64,000 nt of DNA, from the NCBI GenBank assembly GCA_027575805.1, contig JANBPU010000028.1, forward strand, positions 62,001 through 126,000, written 5' to 3'. This DNA is from Mycoemilia scoparia. Lineage: Eukaryota > Kickxellomycota > Kickxellomycetes > Kickxellales > Kickxellaceae. A program made the position numbers and the translations under genes. Positions 1 to 11,251 of the stretch are shown here, piece after piece. The notes beneath the pieces were generated by a model that saw nothing but the letters and a program-made list of their open reading frames with translations, was not told the DNA's origin and ran no database searches. The first letter of the stretch is position 1; every line of letters begins with the position of its first letter.

Positions 1-612
1 TATTACTACTACTACTATCATCATCGCTTTTTAAATTCGGTCTTTATAAAGATCGAGAAAGAGGGGGCCATCAAAACCCCTTAAAAGTATGCTTTATCAC
101 TCGTGATCTCATCGCCATATTTATTTGGTTGCGATTACAATGTCATTTATACTGACACACGTGTCATGAATACGTACATAAATTTACACCTCAAATGTTT
201 ATATTTTTGCGTCCCTCTCTATCACAAGACCCTTTTGTGGTTGTGGTAGTCACATAAAGCCATTGTGTTAATAGGATGAATCTTGTCGGGGTCTCCAACA
301 ACAAGGACTAGACATACATGGGATGTTATTAGAGTCGAAACCCTGCCAATTAAATTAATTTAACGGGAAATTGTTTTTGAAGGGTTAGTCACTCACTTGG
401 CTGATATTGCCCCTATAATCATTGGCCACCAAACTTACCCTTCATAAATTATCACAAATATTGATTGATTTTGGTTTACTCCAGTTTTGAAAAAGGGCTC
501 TGCCAATTTCATAAAATTTAATACGCACAGAAATAATTAAAATTATATTAAATGTCTAATATCAATAAAATTAGTGTTAATAATGTACAGAGTAGAGGTA
601 AACTAAGGGTTA
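1..612. other. Intergenic, 3' flank of the ATPase-like gene
   Basis: No coding sequence is apparent on either strand. It is AT-rich and begins with an ACT/ATC microsatellite. The only structured item is a MITE-like inverted-repeat element at about 364-457, listed separately. Confidence 0.6.
364..457 (+). mobile_element. MITE-like element, copy 1
   Basis: The left end carries TTGTTTTTGAAGGGT and the right end its imperfect inverse, ACCCTTCATAAATTA. The interior TTGGCTGATATTGCCCC and ATAATCATTGGCCACCAAA is shared with the copies near 7.1, 30.9, 35.4, 47.4 and 61.7 kb. It has no coding capacity. Size and inverted ends fit a non-autonomous miniature transposon; the mobilising transposase is unknown. 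Confidence 0.65.
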
Positions 613-3600
613 TTAATGACTACGAGATAACGATGATAAAAGCGGATCAGCTTCATTAGAATACTTTATAGTAGTAGACTGGGTACAATAAGGATGGCTA
701 TAGCTGGACGTTGATGGTAGTATGCCAAAATTATTGCTTTGTTGGCTATTACCCAGTTGTCGGGAATTGCTACTACCATCAATACTACTATTAGTGATAT
801 CCACTACTGGATGGTTTAATGGACCAATACTTTGGCCCTCACTACTATCCCCACCACCATACCCATCAAATATAACTCGATCGTGTGACTTTGAAAACAT
901 TCGGTTCCAAAACTTAATACCACTTCCTTTGAGAACATTATTTTGATCAGTCCCAGAGTTAATATTATCGGCACTTCTTGATGCTCTATAAGCACCACTG
1001 CTCCCACGTCCTGAATAATGGTGATGATAGTCATAGTCATGGTGGTGGAATCTAGTATTGTGAGTTAGTTTAACACCTCTCATTTTCCTAGCCTTCCAAA
1101 CCGCCTTCAAATACTCAACTCCCACCAAACACAACGACAACACAATATCAATAGGAAACACCAACAAACTCAGAGCTGCAGAACTTAGCCATTGGGTTGG
1201 AGTTAGTCGAGTTATACCAAACATTGTTGAGCCAAACATTATGACCAAGACTTGGGCGGTTATTATGAGGCCTGATACGAGATATACTTTGCGGTTCACT
1301 TGGGTTCCTGACGAATTTATGGTAGTAGTGGATCTGGTGAACGGAATTATTACAAGTGATCTGAATGCGTCTTTTAGGACTTTTTTGGGATTTAGTGCTG
1401 AGTTGGTGATGGGCTTGTATAGTTCTTCTAGTATTTCGGGAGTATCGCCTCCACCTAAGAGACTGCTACTACTGTTAAAGTTGATTATCATACTATTTCG
1501 ACCATTTTTGTTTTTACTACTAGTTATTGTAGAGGAAGAAGGAGCAGCAGCAGCAGCAGCAGACGACGACGACGACTCTCTTGTGAGATTATTTGGAAGG
1601 GCATGGGTATGACAGCAAAATTGGTAAAACAGCTGAAGGAATATCAAGAGATTGAACACATAAGTCTGAACCACCATTGTCGTATTAGCCGTAGTGGTGT
1701 TAGTTTCCAGTGGACCAATAAATGTCTCGGGAAATAGCCTGATTGTAAGAATTAGAAGGAATTGTAATATACCATGACCAAAGATCTTGAATAGCAAGAG
1801 AGAATCCAAAAGGGGGCCTTTTCTTGGAACAGGAAGGAATCTTGTAATAGTGCCTGAAAAAGAAGATCCATTTCGTGCCAGCGGTGGTCTTGTTTGCTTT
1901 TGTGATAAAGAGTTGTTGCTGGTATTGGGTAAGAGTCTGGTGGATGCCAGAGTGTCGGTAATAAAGTAGATCCATAAAAATTCAACTGGGCCAAGAATCC
2001 AAATCAACTCGTCTTCACCACCCCCACCGCTCTTGTCACCGTTGTCAATGGGAAACCTGGCAATAAGTGTAATTACCGAAAGCATGAATGTCAAAAGAAG
2101 AGTTAGACCAGTAGTTAGCTGGAATTGGAGAGTAATTCTTGAATGATGATAGATTAGTCTTCCCCATTTTATGATTTGAACTATTGAAACAAATTGGTCA
2201 TCAAAAAGTACCAAGCGTTGCTTCTGTTTCTTGTTGATAGAAAGGGGAGGAGGGAGTTTTGAGCGTCGATTGCGGGTATTGCCAATGTATCCAAGACTAA
2301 ATCCTACATCAGCCAACTCAAGTGCTTTAACGTCGCTCAAATGTTTTCCTGTTAGAACAACAATTTCGTCGCGTTCATTCTGGAGCAATTCTACCAGCTT
2401 TCTTTTATCATTGGCTGTACATCTGGCCAAAACTCTAAGGTCGTCTAGAATGGATTCGCTCTCTTCACGCCATCTTGGGTTATCTATGATCTTGTTCCAG
2501 TCCCTGGCCTCAATTGCTAATTGGCTGCCTTTTCTTGTATCTTGTAGGTGGCCCGAATTGGTATTATTATTATTATTATGGTAGTAGGGGTCTCTGTTTA
2601 ATGGGATTTCTGTAATAGCAGAATTAATAATACCACCACCGGTTGTTGATGTTAAATTAGTATAGCTGTAATTGCCATAAACATTACGTCTGAAATTTAC
2701 TGTTGGTGGTAGAGCGAGTATCCCAACCTCTCTGGCAATATTTGTACTAGTTTCTAAACTTTCGCCCGTAACCAGACGCACAGCAACACCCAGCTCTCCA
2801 CATTCCTGGACTGCACTGTGCACTTCAGGTTTAATGGCTGTGCTCATACCAACAAATCCGATCCATGTAGCTGAAGCCAGACATGCTTCGGTGCTTGTTA
2901 TCTTTGTAGGATCAAATAAGTCAATACATTTCTGAGCAAACCCAAGAACCTTTTTTCCACTACTGATGGCCCCTCCACCCCCACCTCCTATATTGCTGCG
3001 GTCATTAGTAGTGGAAGAAATAGTCTGTGATGAGAATGGGTTATTAGAGCTGCTTCTGGTAAGTTCTTTAAGTTTGGTTAGTATGTGCTGCCTGGCTGCC
3101 GGTGTCATTATAGACTTCTTGCCATGTCGGTTTAGATAAAAGCTGCAACTGTCAAGAAGTACCTCAGGAGCACCCTTGATGTGGATTCGGTACGATGCTG
3201 GCTGTAAACTGTTATTGTTGGTGCTGCTACTACTACCCGAGCTGTTGCTACGAACTCTGCCGCCATTTCCATCATACCTATAGTGATAACTGTTAGCAAC
3301 AGCGCTTCTAACACTGGGTGCTTTTTGATTAGCAGCGCTCCTTCGTTGAACAACCGTAGCCATTGCTTTACTTTCGGGAGTAAATGGAAATACTCTCAGT
3401 GCTGGGTATTCTTTGCGGATAATTTCAAAGTCAATTTCCAAGTCACTGTCAAGGTACTTTAGAAGAGCACATTCATAGTCAGACGATCCAATATATTCGC
3501 GTTCACCGGCATCGTTTAGGACCCTTGTTGCGGCATTATTGATGGCCATGCCTTGAATGATAAGTCTAAGGGCTTGTTTCGGTGGAGATTGGGTCAGCAT

Positions 3601-5421
3601 ATGGATCATACTATTCCGGTCTACTAAAGTATGCTCAGCTATGTAAGCGAAATCAACAACCATAGGGCCACTGATTAGTGCCTCAATGTTTGCACAAATA
3701 CTGGTGGCGCTCCCCATTAATTCGCAGGCTGCTAACTTGAGAGTTAGACTGCCCTTTTCGGTGTATTTAGCTACAGTGCTGGCTACCTTGGCGGTTAGGG
3801 AGAGAGGAATTCGAGATGGCGCGGCTATTACCAAGAGTACCGAACATTCGATCAGCATACTTAGGACTTGGGAGATTATTACACCGGGGGATGCAATGTC
3901 GAGGTCTATTCCTAATTTTAGAGTCCATTTGAGGAGGTATATGGTTGTGAGACCGACCACTATCCAAAATACATATTTGGCTAGGCGTTTTGAAATTGCA
4001 GTGAATTGTTCTGTGTAATTACGGTCGAGAACTGATCTTTTGAGCTTTGAAAGATATTTGTGGCGACTGTCCTCATCTTCGGAATCGACGCTATTATCGT
4101 CAGAGTTATATTTATGACTTTTTCGTGACGATAGTTTTGGAAGAGGCGGGCTTGGATCGTTTGTTGAAATTACCAGCATTAGGGCCAATCCACGAACTAC
4201 CTGGCTTCCTTTTATAACAAATCCATCATGGCCATGATCTATTAGGCCTTTGCTGACTTCAATCCACTGGTCGCTATTATCATCAAAGAATTCATCTTCG
4301 TCATATTCATCATCGCTGTTCCTATTTTTGCGCTGTGAGGGATTGCTGGTTCTTTGGTTTGGGTTTTTACCATCCCCACTATCTTGATGGCCATCTATAG
4401 CACCTGACTCGGTATTTGGTGGAGATGGATTGCTGACATTTTCACCGTCCTTTGGTTTAACCTCCTGACAAACAAGATCATGACTTTCAATAATAACCCC
4501 ATCGGCATCAATAAAATCACCAGCCTCGATTTGCACAACATCGCCAGCCACAACCTGAGACTTTAGGACATTGATCCACCGCTCATTCCTCCTGACCTTG
4601 ACCGTCTTTTCTTTTCCCGCAGATTTAGACGATATAAGATCAGTATAAGATTCTACCTGCATGTCATGCCATGTATTAACTAAACGGATTATACCAACAC
4701 CAACTATCACGCCAACATCCTGGATCCACTGATTATCTTCGCCACAATCCTCACGGTGTTCTGGAGAATTGCAATGCTTGGTATTTTTGTTGAATAGATC
4801 AATCAATAGAGCGGCAAGGGATACCATTATAAGCATAACTACTGGACGATGATTTAACATTTCTTTTAGGAATTTGATAATCCTGTGTAAACCAGCCTTG
4901 GTCTTTTTGTAGTAATGCTTGCTTGTGGATGTTGATTGTAAATGGTTTGTCAGCAACCCAGCCTCTTCGTCTATATTTTGCCGGGCTTGTGAGTGCCTTT
5001 GATGAAACCATTTGAATTTGCCACTATTATTTTGTTGTTGATGTAAATACTGTTCTATTTGTGATATTCCGCCCAATTGCATGAATACTTTGGTATCCCG
5101 GTTACGGACCATATCTTGCAAGATTTGCGGGGTGATTGAATTTAGCATAGATTCGGCACCAGAAACGACCGCATCAGCCATTGTGTTCACTGACAGAATA
5201 TTACTATTGGCAACATTTTCTTTGGCAGTTTTAGTTGGGCCAGCAGCAGCAACAGTCACCTGATGATGACGATAGCTTTCGGTTGCTACACCTGCTGAAG
5301 GACTCAGGGCTTCTTGGGACTGTTGGGATGCTGTTGCCAGCAATCCTTCAGTTGAAGATATGGCAGAGTCGAAGGGAGATACATACCCCATTGCTCGTCG
5401 TTGGAAGTCAAATAAAGGCAT
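613..5421 (-). CDS. PMCA-type P-type ATPase homologue, predicted catalytically dead
   Basis: A 1602-residue single-exon protein with the fold order of a type IIB (plasma membrane/vacuolar Ca2+) ATPase. It has M1-M2 (about 195-250), an actuator region (about 245-325), M3-M4 (about 480-545), and the P-domain hallmark AACELMGSATSIC just before residue 578. N-domain KGAPE is at K749, followed by P-domain end motifs and a C-terminal membrane region. The landmarks align clearly but the catalytic residues do not. The TGES region reads CQEVKPKDGEN (318-328). The M4 PEGLP motif reads PSRIP (535-539). The phosphorylated Asp of DKTGT is N578 (NIEALIS). DPxRP reads STAIKP (860-865), TGD is TGE (E887), and TGDGxNDxP reads TGKHLSDVK (1024-1032). 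The frame is open over 4.8 kb, so this is a maintained pseudoenzyme rather than a pseudogene. It probably acts as a membrane scaffold or regulator; Ca2+ pumping is unlikely. Asn/Ser/Gly-rich insertions enlarge the loops. All genes from here to 15.4 kb are on the same strand. Confidence 0.9.
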   Translation of the reverse strand: MPLFDFQRRAMGYVSPFDSAISSTEGLLATASQQSQEALSPSAGVATESYRHHQVTVAAAGPTKTAKENVANSNILSVNTMADAVVSGAESMLNSITPQILQDMVRNRDTKVFMQLGGISQIEQYLHQQQNNSGKFKWFHQRHSQARQNIDEEAGLLTNHLQSTSTSKHYYKKTKAGLHRIIKFLKEMLNHRPVVMLIMVSLAALLIDLFNKNTKHCNSPEHREDCGEDNQWIQDVGVIVGVGIIRLVNTWHDMQVESYTDLISSKSAGKEKTVKVRRNERWINVLKSQVVAGDVVQIEAGDFIDADGVIIESHDLVCQEVKPKDGENVSNPSPPNTESGAIDGHQDSGDGKNPNQRTSNPSQRKNRNSDDEYDEDEFFDDNSDQWIEVSKGLIDHGHDGFVIKGSQVVRGLALMLVISTNDPSPPLPKLSSRKSHKYNSDDNSVDSEDEDSRHKYLSKLKRSVLDRNYTEQFTAISKRLAKYVFWIVVGLTTIYLLKWTLKLGIDLDIASPGVIISQVLSMLIECSVLLVIAAPSRIPLSLTAKVASTVAKYTEKGSLTLKLAACELMGSATSICANIEALISGPMVVDFAYIAEHTLVDRNSMIHMLTQSPPKQALRLIIQGMAINNAATRVLNDAGEREYIGSSDYECALLKYLDSDLEIDFEIIRKEYPALRVFPFTPESKAMATVVQRRSAANQKAPSVRSAVANSYHYRYDGNGGRVRSNSSGSSSSTNNNSLQPASYRIHIKGAPEVLLDSCSFYLNRHGKKSIMTPAARQHILTKLKELTRSSSNNPFSSQTISSTTNDRSNIGGGGGGAISSGKKVLGFAQKCIDLFDPTKITSTEACLASATWIGFVGMSTAIKPEVHSAVQECGELGVAVRLVTGESLETSTNIAREVGILALPPTVNFRRNVYGNYSYTNLTSTTGGGIINSAITEIPLNRDPYYHNNNNNTNSGHLQDTRKGSQLAIEARDWNKIIDNPRWREESESILDDLRVLARCTANDKRKLVELLQNERDEIVVLTGKHLSDVKALELADVGFSLGYIGNTRNRRSKLPPPLSINKKQKQRLVLFDDQFVSIVQIIKWGRLIYHHSRITLQFQLTTGLTLLLTFMLSVITLIARFPIDNGDKSGGGGEDELIWILGPVEFLWIYFITDTLASTRLLPNTSNNSLSQKQTRPPLARNGSSFSGTITRFLPVPRKGPLLDSLLLFKIFGHGILQFLLILTIRLFPETFIGPLETNTTTANTTMVVQTYVFNLLIFLQLFYQFCCHTHALPNNLTRESSSSSAAAAAAPSSSTITSSKNKNGRNSMIINFNSSSSLLGGGDTPEILEELYKPITNSALNPKKVLKDAFRSLVIIPFTRSTTTINSSGTQVNRKVYLVSGLIITAQVLVIMFGSTMFGITRLTPTQWLSSAALSLLVFPIDIVLSLCLVGVEYLKAVWKARKMRGVKLTHNTRFHHHDYDYHHHYSGRGSSGAYRASRSADNINSGTDQNNVLKGSGIKFWNRMFSKSHDRVIFDGYGGGDSSEGQSIGPLNHPVVDITNSSIDGSSNSRQLGNSQQSNNFGILPSTSSYSHPYCTQSTTIKYSNEADPLLSSLSRSH

Positions 5422-5868
5422 TATTTATAATATTGGTATATACTTTTGCCCACGCTGGCTCTAACTAGCTGGCTATTTTTAGGATGAACGCCTTGGATGA
5501 TGTGAATATATATAGAAGCAATGAAGGAAGGAAAATATAGTTAAAATGTCAAAAAAAAGAGATAGAAATAGAGAAAGGGGAAACAAAGATGGATAAATGG
5601 TTTAAAAGAGACACAAATCAATGAAAGTAAGTTGCAGATTACTAAACAACAGCCACCATAGCCGCAATGCAGTGTAAACTAACAAGGAAGGAAGATATTA
5701 TAATATATGGCGTCTAAAGATGTTAAAGCAGTCAGTTGGTTAGTCATTCGGTCTCTCCCCGTGTCTATAACTGCAGTTTATATGGACATGTGCAAATGTG
5801 ATGCCCCTCGCTTTCGATCACGTTTTTCCAATTCAACTTGGTCCTTTTAATATCATTATTAACTATAG

Positions 5869-5895
5869 CACGCACGCACGCACGCACGCACGCAC
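5869..5895. repeat. (CACG)n microsatellite
   Basis: About seven uninterrupted units of the tetranucleotide CACG. It is GC-rich inside an AT-rich spacer, upstream of the ATPase-like gene. Confidence 0.9.
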
Positions 5896-7087
5896 AAAAT
5901 ACCTATGGTAGACAACCACGATAGTTTACTATTAAACTCCCTAATAGGTCTTTATAGCTTTTTAGGGGGGCATTTTTCATTAAAACAACACACATTCACT
6001 ATTATGGACATTTAATTTTGAATGAACGAGTGGATACTAAAAAGTGTGGAGAGAGCCAAGACAAAGAAAAAAATGCAAAGTTCGGCTCCATGTGGGTCAG
6101 TGGCTGTTAAATGCATCAATGGTAAAGGAATAGAGGAACAAATATTTGGTAAGTGGTGGCGTGCCGCCAGTCACACACATCTACACAAGAGTGCTACAAA
6201 AAGCTCTGTTGTGAATCTAAAATAAAACAGTTTTATTTAGTATGGCTCATGATCCAAGCAGGTGATGTATGGAAGGACAAGGCTTCACTTGTGATCAGAT
6301 AAATGGTATTAACAATAGTCATTCGAATTCTTGAAGTATTGATTCGTTCTGTCAGCTTTTCAGGGCATTTAGTCCTCTTTTATTAAGCATAATCATAGTG
6401 GTGGAGCATGGTAGTTTCTCACACACACTCTCGGCTAATAATAATGATATTATTATTGACTGCATGCATCTAATTTCGGTACACAATAAATATCGCCTTC
6501 TCTTGTATCCTCTTTGTTCCAATATGATGCCGAGTAGAACATTCCATAATGTTATGCCTTTTTCGTTTTGTATATAATTCAAAACATCCGCAATTTTGAA
6601 ATGGTCATTGGAATTGGAATAATGAAAATAATGGAAGATTTAAGCTTCAGTTCTATGTTTTTAGGTAAATATGTTTGCTTTTGGAATCATAGGTTACTAT
6701 TAGTGGTAGCGTTTTCTTAGGCCAATATTGTTAAATACATCAACCATGAATGGCAATAATAGCAAAGGGAACTATCAGTAGTTGCGCTGTCAAAAATAGC
6801 TTTATCAATAATAATAATAATAATAATGATATGCCGAACTCTCTATTGAAAGGATCCGAATATCGCTATCAATATACCCCCCACAATATCAGATCATAAG
6901 GAATATATTTTTGGCTGGTATTTCAGGGATTATATTGTTAATCTATTAAAGAAGGTCCTGCCATTTGTTTATCAATTACCAAAGTTATTAAAACTCATTA
7001 TTTATGCCTTTTCATTAAGTATTTAATGCTATCTATACTAATATAATGAAGAGAATTATACGTTTGAACCCATAATTTGCAAGATTC

Positions 7088-7206
7088 TGGTAGTTGTATT
7101 TTGAATGGCAACCATCTACTAACAAGTGTCGATTATGCATTTGGCTGGAATTGCCTCTATAATATTTGGCCACTAAAAAGTACCCTTAAAAATCATTACA
7201 CATTTC
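7088..7206 (+). mobile_element. MITE-like element, copy 2
   Basis: The left end TGGTAGTTGTATTTTGAATGG and the right end ACCCTTAAAAATCATTACA are imperfect inverses. The interior contains ATTTGGCTGGAATTGCC and ATATTTGGCCACTAAAA, the family's shared core. Non-coding and more diverged than the 47.4 kb copy. Confidence 0.6.
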
Positions 7207-7829
7207 ACTAATGATCAAATGTTTAATGACGAGAAATGATCCCTGAGATTTTATCCAAATCACAAGCCATTTGTTATGCAATTACTAGAGATCCATTTTT
7301 ATCTATAACCTTGTGAACTCCTCTGAACATTTCCCAAGAATAAAGATGATTATTTAGAGCTATTTTTATGCTAGAAATGGATAATAAGGGTCATGGAGTG
7401 AGAGGTCATAAACGTAAAAAAATAATGGAGTTATAATCCCAATGTGGTGTATTGCATTGAACAATAATATAAATAGTGGTGTAAGTGTACTTGTATATCA
7501 ATGAAATACAATTATAAAGTATTTGCAATTTTTCAAATCTAATTAGTCTTAGTTTTTAAATAAATATAAATGTATTTTTAAAAAAATAAAAAAAGGGGCA
7601 TAAGATAAAAAAAGAATTATCCATATTTCAGTGTGAGAAAGGTCATATATAAAATAAAGACATAATTCTCATAGCTGAGGATAAAATATCAAAAAAAACT
7701 AAAGAAATAAAAATGCATAATCCCTAGTTTAGGGGAAATTGAAAAGAAGAAAATAAAAAATAAAGTGTGGGCATAAAACTTTTTAACATAAGAAAAAAAT
7801 TGCATAAAATAATTTGTTGGTTATTTAGA

Positions 7830-9173
7830 TTAATTAAGGATACTTTGTAAAGATGACGAAGAAATATTTCTGTTTCTAAGTGCAATAACTTCATCATATA
7901 TCTCAACTGATGCAAAGGATTTTAAAGCTTTCATGGCCATACTAGTTTCAAAATTTTCCAAGTCCTCCACCCTGTTCTCTTTTACATACCTCATCATATA
8001 ATATGCGGGTTCCTTGTTTTTTTGAGCTGATAAACCAAGATTGTTACTCAAAGTGTAAAATATTTTGTAAATTCTAGTCAAGACATTTACAAGAGCACCC
8101 TTGCTATAATAATCTTGCTCAGCAACATTACCACCACCATTATCATCATTATTATTATTATGGTTGCGGCATTCTCTTGCCAACTCACAAACAATAAATT
8201 TACCCATGGTCATAGTCAACTCAATATCAGACTTTTTATACTCGGTAACAGTACCTGCTTCAACACCAGATTCCAAAGCTTGGTAATGGGTGGGATGCAA
8301 ATGGACCAACACAAAGTAAATAAAAATCTTTAAAAAGCTTGTGCCAGGGACACGTTTCCCTCTTGATTTCTTGATCAAAAATAACTTGGAAACAGTAAAT
8401 ACGTGTGTTTTGGGATGCTCCTTTTTGATCAATTTCCAAGCAGCTTTGAATTTTGATCCTGTTTCTCGGGTCAATATTTTTATAGCATCTTGATAATTGG
8501 GATCATCAAGGTCTTCGTAATTGTCAATGTTATTGAACAAGTGTTCAAGTTTATTAGACGAAGTCAATAGGTAATATTGGAGTTCCTTGTCCATATTATC
8601 AAGATTTGGCTTGGTCAGTTTCTTCAAGGCTGATGAAAGATCAAACTTGAATACCTTCTTGGATATTTTACCTCCTTGGATAAACTGCTGAGTACGAAGA
8701 ACTCGAGATAAACCAGCACGTTCATTGTTGTCATTGCCATCATCATCATCGTCATCGTGATCATGGACATCCTCTTGAGCGAGTTGTTGACTAGATGAAG
8801 AACCAGATGCATAGGAATGGCTTATAGAAGCAGATGGTAATATGTTTTCATTATATGTAGCTCCAATAATATCTGAAACCACATCTTTTTCTGAAAATTT
8901 GGCAACTTGAAACTGAGAGTCAATAGTGGAAAGATTGGGAAGAGACATTCTGTTGTTTAACAACGATTCAGGACTACCAGTGGCGGTGATTTCATGAGAT
9001 TGATAACTCGAATAGCGATGTCTGGTCTTTGAAATACTACCATCACCGCTTATTCCAGTTGTTGTTCCAAAAAAATCTCTTTCAAGTTCATGGTGACTTT
9101 GAAGATCAGAGATTTCCGTGTCATTAGCTTTGGCTTTACCTTTGTAGGTGGAAGTGGTGTCGTTTTTGTCCAT
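7830..9173 (-). CDS. Hypothetical protein with disordered N-terminus
   Basis: A 447-residue single-exon protein that I do not recognise. Residues 1-170 are Ser/Thr/Asn-rich and look disordered, with an acidic His/Asp run at about 137-150. From about 172 to the end the sequence is denser and looks mainly helical. It includes one hydrophobic stretch (FLKIFIYFVLVHL), probably a buried helix, and a short Asn/Asp/Gly insertion. There is no signal peptide. It lies between the ATPase-like gene and the membrane-protein set, on the same strand. Length, ATG start and amino-acid use support a real gene; no function can be assigned. Confidence 0.75.
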   Translation of the reverse strand: MDKNDTTSTYKGKAKANDTEISDLQSHHELERDFFGTTTGISGDGSISKTRHRYSSYQSHEITATGSPESLLNNRMSLPNLSTIDSQFQVAKFSEKDVVSDIIGATYNENILPSASISHSYASGSSSSQQLAQEDVHDHDDDDDDGNDNNERAGLSRVLRTQQFIQGGKISKKVFKFDLSSALKKLTKPNLDNMDKELQYYLLTSSNKLEHLFNNIDNYEDLDDPNYQDAIKILTRETGSKFKAAWKLIKKEHPKTHVFTVSKLFLIKKSRGKRVPGTSFLKIFIYFVLVHLHPTHYQALESGVEAGTVTEYKKSDIELTMTMGKFIVCELARECRNHNNNNDDNGGGNVAEQDYYSKGALVNVLTRIYKIFYTLSNNLGLSAQKNKEPAYYMMRYVKENRVEDLENFETSMAMKALKSFASVEIYDEVIALRNRNISSSSLQSILN

Positions 9174-9903
9174 TTCTTGGGGTTTCAGAGTTGTAGTTGT
9201 AGCAATTGAAAAAAACTTTGAATAAAAAGAAAATGTTAGAGAGGTGGGGGAGGATTTGAAAATTTCGTCCTCGAAGGTTGATTATTTATAGCATATTAGG
9301 CTTATATTGTTATAGTAAAGATTGGTATATGGATATGATTGTTTGAGATGAATTGTTGAAAAATAGAGAGAAAATAAGAGTAATTGGTTAATATGCTCAA
9401 GATCTGTACTCAAACTCACTTGAAGTGAAAAGCTCTGAGTAAATAATTGACAAAAAAATGTGCATTAAAAAGGCTTTATAAGACTATATGAAGAGCAAGT
9501 ATCGACTCTCTCGCTATCTCTACAAAACTAAATAATCATAACAAATTAAACATTTTATAGATCTACATTATTTTACTCAAACAGAATATAAAAATCTACT
9601 CACAAAAGCATAGTTTGGAAAAATGCTTGAAATTAAAGTGTAACTATGATATTTTGATTAAGCTGGTGATAATTTACAATTGTATATGGTCGACTTTCAC
9701 TATTGTTCAGCCACAGAATGGCTGTGGGTGGAACCCAGCAAAATGGTTCATATAACGTGCAAATTTCAAATATAGCAAATATTGACCATGGGGGAAATGC
9801 GGGTAATGACCTAGTATGACACTGATTTATGATCATGTTTTGGGGGAGCCTTTTATGCCTAATAACTTGTGAAACAAAAAGTCATGTTGAATATCAATAC
9901 TTG
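9174..9903. other. Intergenic, 0.7 kb
   Basis: 5' flank of the 447-residue protein gene and 3' flank of the next gene. AT-rich, with a short palindromic patch (CAGCCACAGAATGGCTGTGG) near 9710. No gene is supported. Confidence 0.5.
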
Positions 9904-10602
9904 CTACTCTAATTGCTTATTATTGGCGGTTCTATTCGTCAGAGCAGGATGTCTTAATAGTCGGCTTCTGAATACTCTTCCAACCATATAACGTACAAAA
10001 GTAAAAATTATAATCAACCTTATAACCTTCATGAATTTGGACATTTTACTCTTCTTATTGGGATCGCCTTCGGAATTGGTGGAATCTCTGGTGCTATCAA
10101 TATCTGTTAAAAAGTCCATTAATTTGGTCAGCGAAGAACCTTTATTTTTAGACTTAATATTTCTATGTGTGACAGCCAGACTAGTGGTATTGGACTCAGT
10201 ATTTTCTTTGTGTATATTTCCAGTGGGTGTTTTTGTTCTGATTGAATTAGATTTATGAACCATATATATATCTTTCTCATTAGGATTAGCCTTTAAGTTG
10301 GAGTCATGTTTATGGCTAGGCTTCTTTGGAATTACAGGATTTGATACTGACCCTCGATAATAGCCCATTCCATTAGCCATTCTTCTATGCTTACACACCA
10401 TCCCAGGATTATAAACATGAGGGTTCTGTTCATTAGACCATTCTCTATTATCTGAATATGGAAGCTGAGCTATAATATCAGACTGACGACTCATAAATAT
10501 ACCATCCACCCTACTCTCATTTTGGCTCTGCTCTATATATTGTGTTGATGGCTGTCCTTGATGATAATAATAATAATAATAATAATAATGGTTAGGGTAC
10601 AT
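9904..10602 (-). CDS. Hypothetical tail-anchored-like protein
   Basis: A 232-residue single-exon orphan. It opens with a Tyr run (residues 6-13) encoded by an (ATT/TAT)n microsatellite. A polar Asn/Ser/Lys-rich middle follows, then one hydrophobic segment at about 193-211 (VIRLIIIFTFVRYMVGRVF) inside strongly basic flanks, about 20 residues from the C-terminus. There is no N-terminal signal. The topology suggests a tail-anchored or membrane-associated protein with a cytosolic N-terminal part. It resembles the next two upstream genes in overall design more than in sequence. Function unknown. Confidence 0.7.
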   Translation of the reverse strand: MYPNHYYYYYYYYHQGQPSTQYIEQSQNESRVDGIFMSRQSDIIAQLPYSDNREWSNEQNPHVYNPGMVCKHRRMANGMGYYRGSVSNPVIPKKPSHKHDSNLKANPNEKDIYMVHKSNSIRTKTPTGNIHKENTESNTTSLAVTHRNIKSKNKGSSLTKLMDFLTDIDSTRDSTNSEGDPNKKSKMSKFMKVIRLIIIFTFVRYMVGRVFRSRLLRHPALTNRTANNKQLE

Positions 10603-11251
10603 TTAAAACACTATGAATGTGGCAACCTATGTACCAAAAATACAGCAAGAATATAAGATATATAAAGAAGAAGGATAGTAGACAAGAAAAAGGCTTGAAA
10701 TGTGTAAATGTGTAACCAGTTAGTTTGATTATACTATATGCCTAGAGAAATATTTCTCTCTCTCTCTCTTTGTGTGTGTATATAAATATTGATATAGAAA
10801 GAAACCTCCGATGTCAAGATAATCAAACAACTAACAATAATTGGTTACTAGCCATTACTAATACAATTTCGATTTTATTGATTTATAATCCAAAGCCCAA
10901 GCATAATAATCTAAAACATCGCAATGTATGGAACAAAATTGCATATACTTTAATCATATCTCATTGAAAGAGAGGATAGCACATGCATAATAAATGTATA
11001 CATTTTTTGATATTATATAAATCTATTTAATTGATTTGCTTGGCTTTCTAAATTTTAAGCACATTGATAAAAAGAGAAAAATATCAAAGGAAAATAAAAT
11101 GAATTGAGATGTTCTAATTGGGTGATAAAGTCGTATAAGAATAGTAAGTAAGTGATACTAAGTGCCGTATCAAATTCTGCAATGGTATTTTGTATTATAA
11201 TTAAGGCTATTAATCGCACTAAAATTAGTTAGTTAGTTGGCTAGTTAGATA
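10603..11251. other. Intergenic, 0.65 kb
   Basis: Promoter side of the 232-residue protein gene and 3' flank of the 768-residue protein gene. AT-rich, with a (CT)n/(GT)n tract near 10754-10782. No gene is seen. Confidence 0.5.

Larger units (their letters stand above)
5422..7829. other. Intergenic, 2.4 kb
   Basis: AT-rich, with no convincing gene on either strand; the short open frames lack coding character. It contains a (CACG)n microsatellite at about 5869-5895, an (AAT)n tract at about 6805-6829 and a MITE-like copy at about 7088-7206. The proximal part must hold the promoter of the ATPase-like gene. Confidence 0.55.
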
